The notes beneath the pieces were generated by a model. That model ran no database searches, was not told where the DNA came from, and saw only the letters and a list, made by a program, of their open reading frames with translations. From Pseudomonadota bacterium (GTDB lineage Bacteria; Pseudomonadota; Gammaproteobacteria; Burkholderiales; Burkholderiaceae_B): a stretch of 8,741 nucleotides of DNA. Shown here piece by piece: positions 6,211-8,741 of the stretch (position 1 is the first letter of the stretch; each line of letters begins with the position of its first letter). The translations under genes and the position numbers were made by a program. The stretch covers positions 1-8,741 of the forward strand of contig JAEYVD010000239.1 in assembly GCA_023432075.1 (NCBI GenBank), read 5' to 3'.

Positions 6211-6241
6211 AGGGCCTGTTCCCCGCGCGTGGACAGGCCCT
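6211..6241 (+). promoter_or_regulatory. Hairpin directly ahead of the gntR ribosome site
   Basis: AGGGCCTGT (6211-6219) pairs perfectly with ACAGGCCCT (6233-6241). A G-U and a G-C pair can extend the stem to 11 bp around a 9-base loop. The stem ends 6 bases before AGGAGG (6248-6253), the ribosome site of the GntR gene. It sits in the 115-base gap between the DHDPS-like gene and gntR. No T run follows, so it is not a standard terminator. It may lower read-through or stabilise the upstream message, or be a DNA-level palindrome for autoregulation. No clear gntR promoter was seen; TACGAT at 6174-6179 lacks a -35. Confidence 0.5.
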
Positions 6242-6257
6242 ACTACCAGGAGGTTAC

Positions 6258-7031
6258 GTGGCTCGACCCAAAGCATCCCCCCAACCCGCGCCGACTGCGT
6301 CCGGCGAACCGGAGGCGTCCGCCGCGCCGGTGCTGGAACGCGGGCACCGGGTACGGCTGGCGGACCAGCTTTACGGCCAGATCTTCGAACAGATCGTCTC
6401 CGGCGGACTGAACGTCGGCGACAAGCTGCCCTCCGAAAACGAAATTTCCGAACGCTACGGCGTGTCGCGGCCGGTCGTGCGCGAAGCCTTGCTGCGGCTG
6501 CGCGCCGATGGCCTGATCACCGCGCATCAGGGCCTGGGCACCTTCGTGAGCCACCAGCCCGCGCCGCGCCTGAAGGCGTTCAACGATGTGCAGAATGTCG
6601 GCGCCTATCTGCGCGCGCAAGAGGTGCGCGTGGCGCTTGAAGGCGACGCCGCGCGCCTGGCGGCCTTGCGGCGCACCGACGAACAGCTGGGCAAGATCGC
6701 CGACGCGCATGCGGCATTTGCCGATACGCTTGCCAAGGGCCAGGTGTCGGCGGAAGCGGACCTGGCGTTTCACGCCAGCATCGCCGAGGCCAGCGGCAAC
6801 GACTTCTATCTGGGCGTGCTGGAAAGCATTCATGAATCCATCAGCGGCTTCATGCGCCTGACGCTCAATCTGACGCGCACGGGTTCGCGCCAGCGCGCGC
6901 AGCGCGTCGTGGACGAGCACGCGACCATCCTGGATGCGATCCGCGAACAAGATGGCGAACGCGCGCGCGTCGCCATGCAGTTCCATCTGGGCCAGGCCCG
7001 TCACAGGTTGGTCGACCGGGACCGGGACTGA
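6258..7031 (+). CDS. GntR-family transcriptional regulator, FadR/FCD subfamily
   Basis: A 257-residue DNA-binding regulator. Residues 34-98 form the GntR winged helix, with GDKLPSENEISERYGVSRP leading into VVREALLRLRADGLITAHQGLGTFVS. The C-terminal part (about 120-250) is an all-helical FCD ligand-binding domain. Asp168 and His172 (DLAFH), His221 (DEHATI) and His243 (QFHL) are placed as in metal-binding FCD domains, where the metal helps bind a small carboxylate. A disordered Pro/Ala-rich N-terminus precedes the helix-turn-helix. The frame is open back to 6078, but GTG at 6258 was chosen because the ideal AGGAGG lies just before it (4-base gap) and an upstream start would overlap the DHDPS-like gene. 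FCD regulators in catabolic operons usually repress until the substrate or an intermediate binds, so this one probably controls both arms of the divergon. Confidence 0.92.
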   Translation: MARPKASPQPAPTASGEPEASAAPVLERGHRVRLADQLYGQIFEQIVSGGLNVGDKLPSENEISERYGVSRPVVREALLRLRADGLITAHQGLGTFVSHQPAPRLKAFNDVQNVGAYLRAQEVRVALEGDAARLAALRRTDEQLGKIADAHAAFADTLAKGQVSAEADLAFHASIAEASGNDFYLGVLESIHESISGFMRLTLNLTRTGSRQRAQRVVDEHATILDAIREQDGERARVAMQFHLGQARHRLVDRDRD

Positions 7032-7078
7032 CGCCGCCAACGCCGCCCGCCACACAACAAGACAACAGGAGACAGACA

Positions 7079-8191
7079 GTGCCAGGGAACGGAGCAAACG
7101 CCACGGCCGTGCCGGTGGAAGAGGTGCGTGAACAGATCTTGCAGGTGCTGATGGCGTGGGGCATGGCCGAGGACCTGGCCCACACCACGGCGGGCCTGAT
7201 GGCGCGCACGGACCTCTTCGGCATCGATTCGCACGGCATCTCCATGCTGCCCGCCTACGAGGAAAAATGGCGCGCCGGCACGCTGCGGCTGGACGCTCGC
7301 GCGCGCGTCGTGCGCGATAGCGGCGCAAGCGCGCTGATCGATGGCATGGGCGGGCTGGGCTATCCGGTTGCGGCGCAGGCCATGAACCTGGCCGTGGACA
7401 AGGCGCTGGAGCATGGCGTGGGCGCGGTCTCGGTCTGCAATTCGCACCACTTCGGCGCGGCGGGCGTGTACGCGCGCATCGCAGTCGAACGCGGCGTGGT
7501 CGGGCTGGTCACCAGCAGCGCCAACGGCGTCATCATGGTCCCCACGCGCGGTGCGATGCCGATGCTGGGCACCAACCCCATCGCGTTCGGCGCGCCCGCG
7601 GCCTACAACGAGCCCTTCGTGCTCGACATGGCCACGACCACCGTGGCGGCCAACAAGGTCAAGGTCTACGATTTCCTGGACAAGCCCTTGCCGCCGGGTT
7701 GGGCGGTGGACGGGCAGGGCGCGCCGGTCACGGACGCGGACGCCGCGATGCAGTTCATCTTCAAGCGTCCCGAAGGCGGCCTCACGCCGCTGGGCGGCAC
7801 AACCGCCATGAGCAGCCACAAAGGCTATGGCCTGGCGATGATGGCGCAGATTCTGGGCGGCACGCTCAGCGGCAGCGCTTTCGCGGCCCGGCGCGCCGCC
7901 ACGCGCCGTCCCGGCGAGCCCGACGACGTCGGGCACTTCTTCCTTGCGCTCAATCCCGACGCCTTCCGCGCGGCCGGATCGTTCGAGTCGGACATGGACG
8001 ACATGATCGACGCCATGCACGACACGCCGCCAGCCGACCCGACCGAACCGGTGCTGGTGGCCGGCGAGCCCGAAGCGGCCGAGCGCGCGCGCCGGTTGCG
8101 CGAAGGCATTCCGATCCCCGCGGCGCTGGCCGAACGCCTGCGCGGCATCTGCGAGCGCGCCGGCACGCCGTACCTGCTGGATCCCGCCTGA
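7079..8191 (+). CDS. Ldh_2-family NAD(P)-dependent 2-hydroxyacid dehydrogenase (malate/L-lactate dehydrogenase type)
   Basis: A 370-residue cytoplasmic oxidoreductase of the malate/L-lactate dehydrogenase (Ldh_2) family, unrelated in fold to classical MDH/LDH. Members act on malate, lactate, ureidoglycolate, 2,3-diketo-L-gulonate or cyclic imino acids. Visible marks are DSHG at 50-53 (His52 is the likely catalytic residue), NSHHFG at 121-126, GTNPIAFG at 164-171, PFVLDMATT at 179-187 in the cofactor fold, and HKGYGLA at 247-253. The C-terminus has the usual PGEPDD-like and VAGEPE segments. The GTG start is preceded by AGGAGA (7067-7072) at 6 bases. It begins 47 bases after gntR and lies 84 bases ahead of the IlvD/Edd gene, consistent with one operon. 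It probably oxidises or reduces a hydroxy/keto acid in the pathway. The substrate cannot be assigned within this broad family. Confidence 0.9.
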   Translation: MPGNGANATAVPVEEVREQILQVLMAWGMAEDLAHTTAGLMARTDLFGIDSHGISMLPAYEEKWRAGTLRLDARARVVRDSGASALIDGMGGLGYPVAAQAMNLAVDKALEHGVGAVSVCNSHHFGAAGVYARIAVERGVVGLVTSSANGVIMVPTRGAMPMLGTNPIAFGAPAAYNEPFVLDMATTTVAANKVKVYDFLDKPLPPGWAVDGQGAPVTDADAAMQFIFKRPEGGLTPLGGTTAMSSHKGYGLAMMAQILGGTLSGSAFAARRAATRRPGEPDDVGHFFLALNPDAFRAAGSFESDMDDMIDAMHDTPPADPTEPVLVAGEPEAAERARRLREGIPIPAALAERLRGICERAGTPYLLDPA

Positions 8192-8208
8192 GTCCGTCTT
8201 GTCGATCG

Positions 8209-8223
8209 CGCCCCGACGGGGCG
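8209..8223 (+). repeat. GC-rich hairpin after the Ldh_2-family gene
   Basis: CGCCCC (8209-8214), loop GAC, GGGGCG (8218-8223) form a perfect 6-bp stem 17 bases past the stop codon, followed only by TCTTATGG. The weak T content makes it at best a leaky terminator. Partial attenuation between the dehydrogenase and the dehydratase gene is possible. Confidence 0.5.
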
Positions 8224-8275
8224 TCTTATGGTATGAACACGCATTGACCCCGCCACAGAGCAGAGGAAGCGAGAC

Positions 8276-8741
8276 ATGAGCCATTCCAACAATCGCAAGA
8301 AACCCGAAGACCTGCGCAGCCACCGCTGGTACGGCGTGAAGGACCTGCGGTCCTTCGGCCACCGGTCGCGGACCGCGCAGATGGGCTATCACCGCTCCGA
8401 TTACGCCGGCAAGCCGGTGATTGCCATCATCAACACCTGGAGCGACATCAACCCCTGTCACAGCCACTTCAAGCAGCGTGTCGAAGAGGTCAAGCGCGGC
8501 ATCTGGCAGGCGGGCGGATTTCCGGTGGAGATGCCGGCGATGAGCCTGTCCGAGCCCTTCCAGAACCCCACGACGATGCTCTACCGCAACCTGCTGGCGA
8601 TGGAGACCGAGGAGCTGCTGCGCTCGTATCCCGCCGATGGCTGCGTGCTCATGGGCGGCTGCGACAAGACCACACCGGCGCTCATCATGGGTGCGGTGTC
8701 GATGGACCTGCCCACCATCTTCGTGCCGGCCGGGCCGATGC
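8276..8741 (+). CDS. IlvD/Edd-family dehydratase (sugar-acid dehydratase type), 3' end outside window
   Basis: The first 155 residues of an iron-sulfur dehydratase; the full protein is normally about 570-600 residues. The family removes water from 2,3-dihydroxy acids to give 2-keto-3-deoxy acids. Visible features are the [18 protein letters not shown] start and [12 protein letters not shown] with Cys61. Glu93 (SEP) follows, then GGCDKTTPA with Cys129, Asp130 and Lys131. These align, with a shift of two, to the [2Fe-2S] cysteines and Mg-binding residues known for Rhizobium L-arabinonate dehydratase. The RSHRWYG...YHR start and NTWSD-NPC pattern fit the pentonate/sugar-acid dehydratase clade better than biosynthetic IlvD. 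GAGGA (8263-8267) supports the ATG 8 bases downstream. As the last visible gene of the rightward arm it probably catalyses the first step, feeding the DHDPS-like enzyme. Pentonate, hexonate or a smaller aldonate are all possible substrates. Confidence 0.9.
   Translation, partial: MSHSNNRKKPEDLRSHRWYGVKDLRSFGHRSRTAQMGYHRSDYAGKPVIAIINTWSDINPCHSHFKQRVEEVKRGIWQAGGFPVEMPAMSLSEPFQNPTTMLYRNLLAMETEELLRSYPADGCVLMGGCDKTTPALIMGAVSMDLPTIFVPAGPM

Noticed and set aside
6078..6257. A 60-codon upstream extension of the GntR frame (ATG at 6078).
   Set aside because: It overlaps the end of the DHDPS-like gene and encodes Arg/Pro-rich sequence typical of a shadow frame. GTG at 6258 follows an ideal ribosome site and starts the family-like protein.
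7001..8467. A 488-codon - strand open frame opposite the Ldh_2 and IlvD/Edd genes.
   Set aside because: It lies antisense to two clear enzyme genes whose motifs are intact. Its own translation is His/Arg/Gly-rich without recognisable domains.

Overview
The window is GC-rich DNA from a Gram-negative beta-proteobacterium. The best fit is the Achromobacter/Bordetella group (Alcaligenaceae, Burkholderiales). This is inferred from the two orphan Bug-type (TTT) solute receptors, a hallmark of that group, and from the strong G/C bias at third codon positions; no ribosomal marker is present to confirm it.

Left part (1-1800, + strand): the C-terminal Lon-like domain of the recombination protein RadA, cut by the window edge, is followed 28 bases later by a TauE/SafE-family membrane exporter. 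After a 146-base intergenic leader that can fold extensively comes a 72-residue exported His/Lys/Ala-rich protein. A very clear intrinsic terminator (1763-1796) closes this part.

Middle part (1854-4989, - strand): read in the direction of transcription, there are two tandem Bug/TTT periplasmic receptors (3988-4989, then 2941-3912) and a D-2-hydroxyacid dehydrogenase of the glyoxylate/hydroxypyruvate reductase type (1854-2810).

Right part (5213-8741, + strand): an atypical dihydrodipicolinate-synthase-family lyase, a FadR/FCD-type GntR regulator, an Ldh_2-family NAD(P)-dependent 2-hydroxyacid dehydrogenase, and the start of an IlvD/Edd-family (sugar-acid) dehydratase that runs off the window.

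The two arms diverge from an AT-rich segment (about 5115-5170). It holds two interlocked sigma-70-like promoters: TTGACA-N17-TATATT on the - strand and TTGAGC-N18-TATACT on the + strand. It also holds three short palindromes, one with the GTATAC core seen in operators of several FCD GntR regulators. The simplest reading is one regulated catabolic divergon. Receptors capture an organic or sugar acid, the IlvD/Edd enzyme dehydrates it to a 2-keto-3-deoxy acid, the DHDPS-like enzyme cleaves or dehydrates that product, and the two dehydrogenases handle 2-hydroxy/2-keto acid intermediates, all under the embedded GntR regulator. The substrate cannot be told from the sequence. The lyase has lost the usual GTTGE motif, so this may be an uncharacterised pathway variant. 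No mobile elements, CRISPR arrays, tRNA or rRNA genes were seen.
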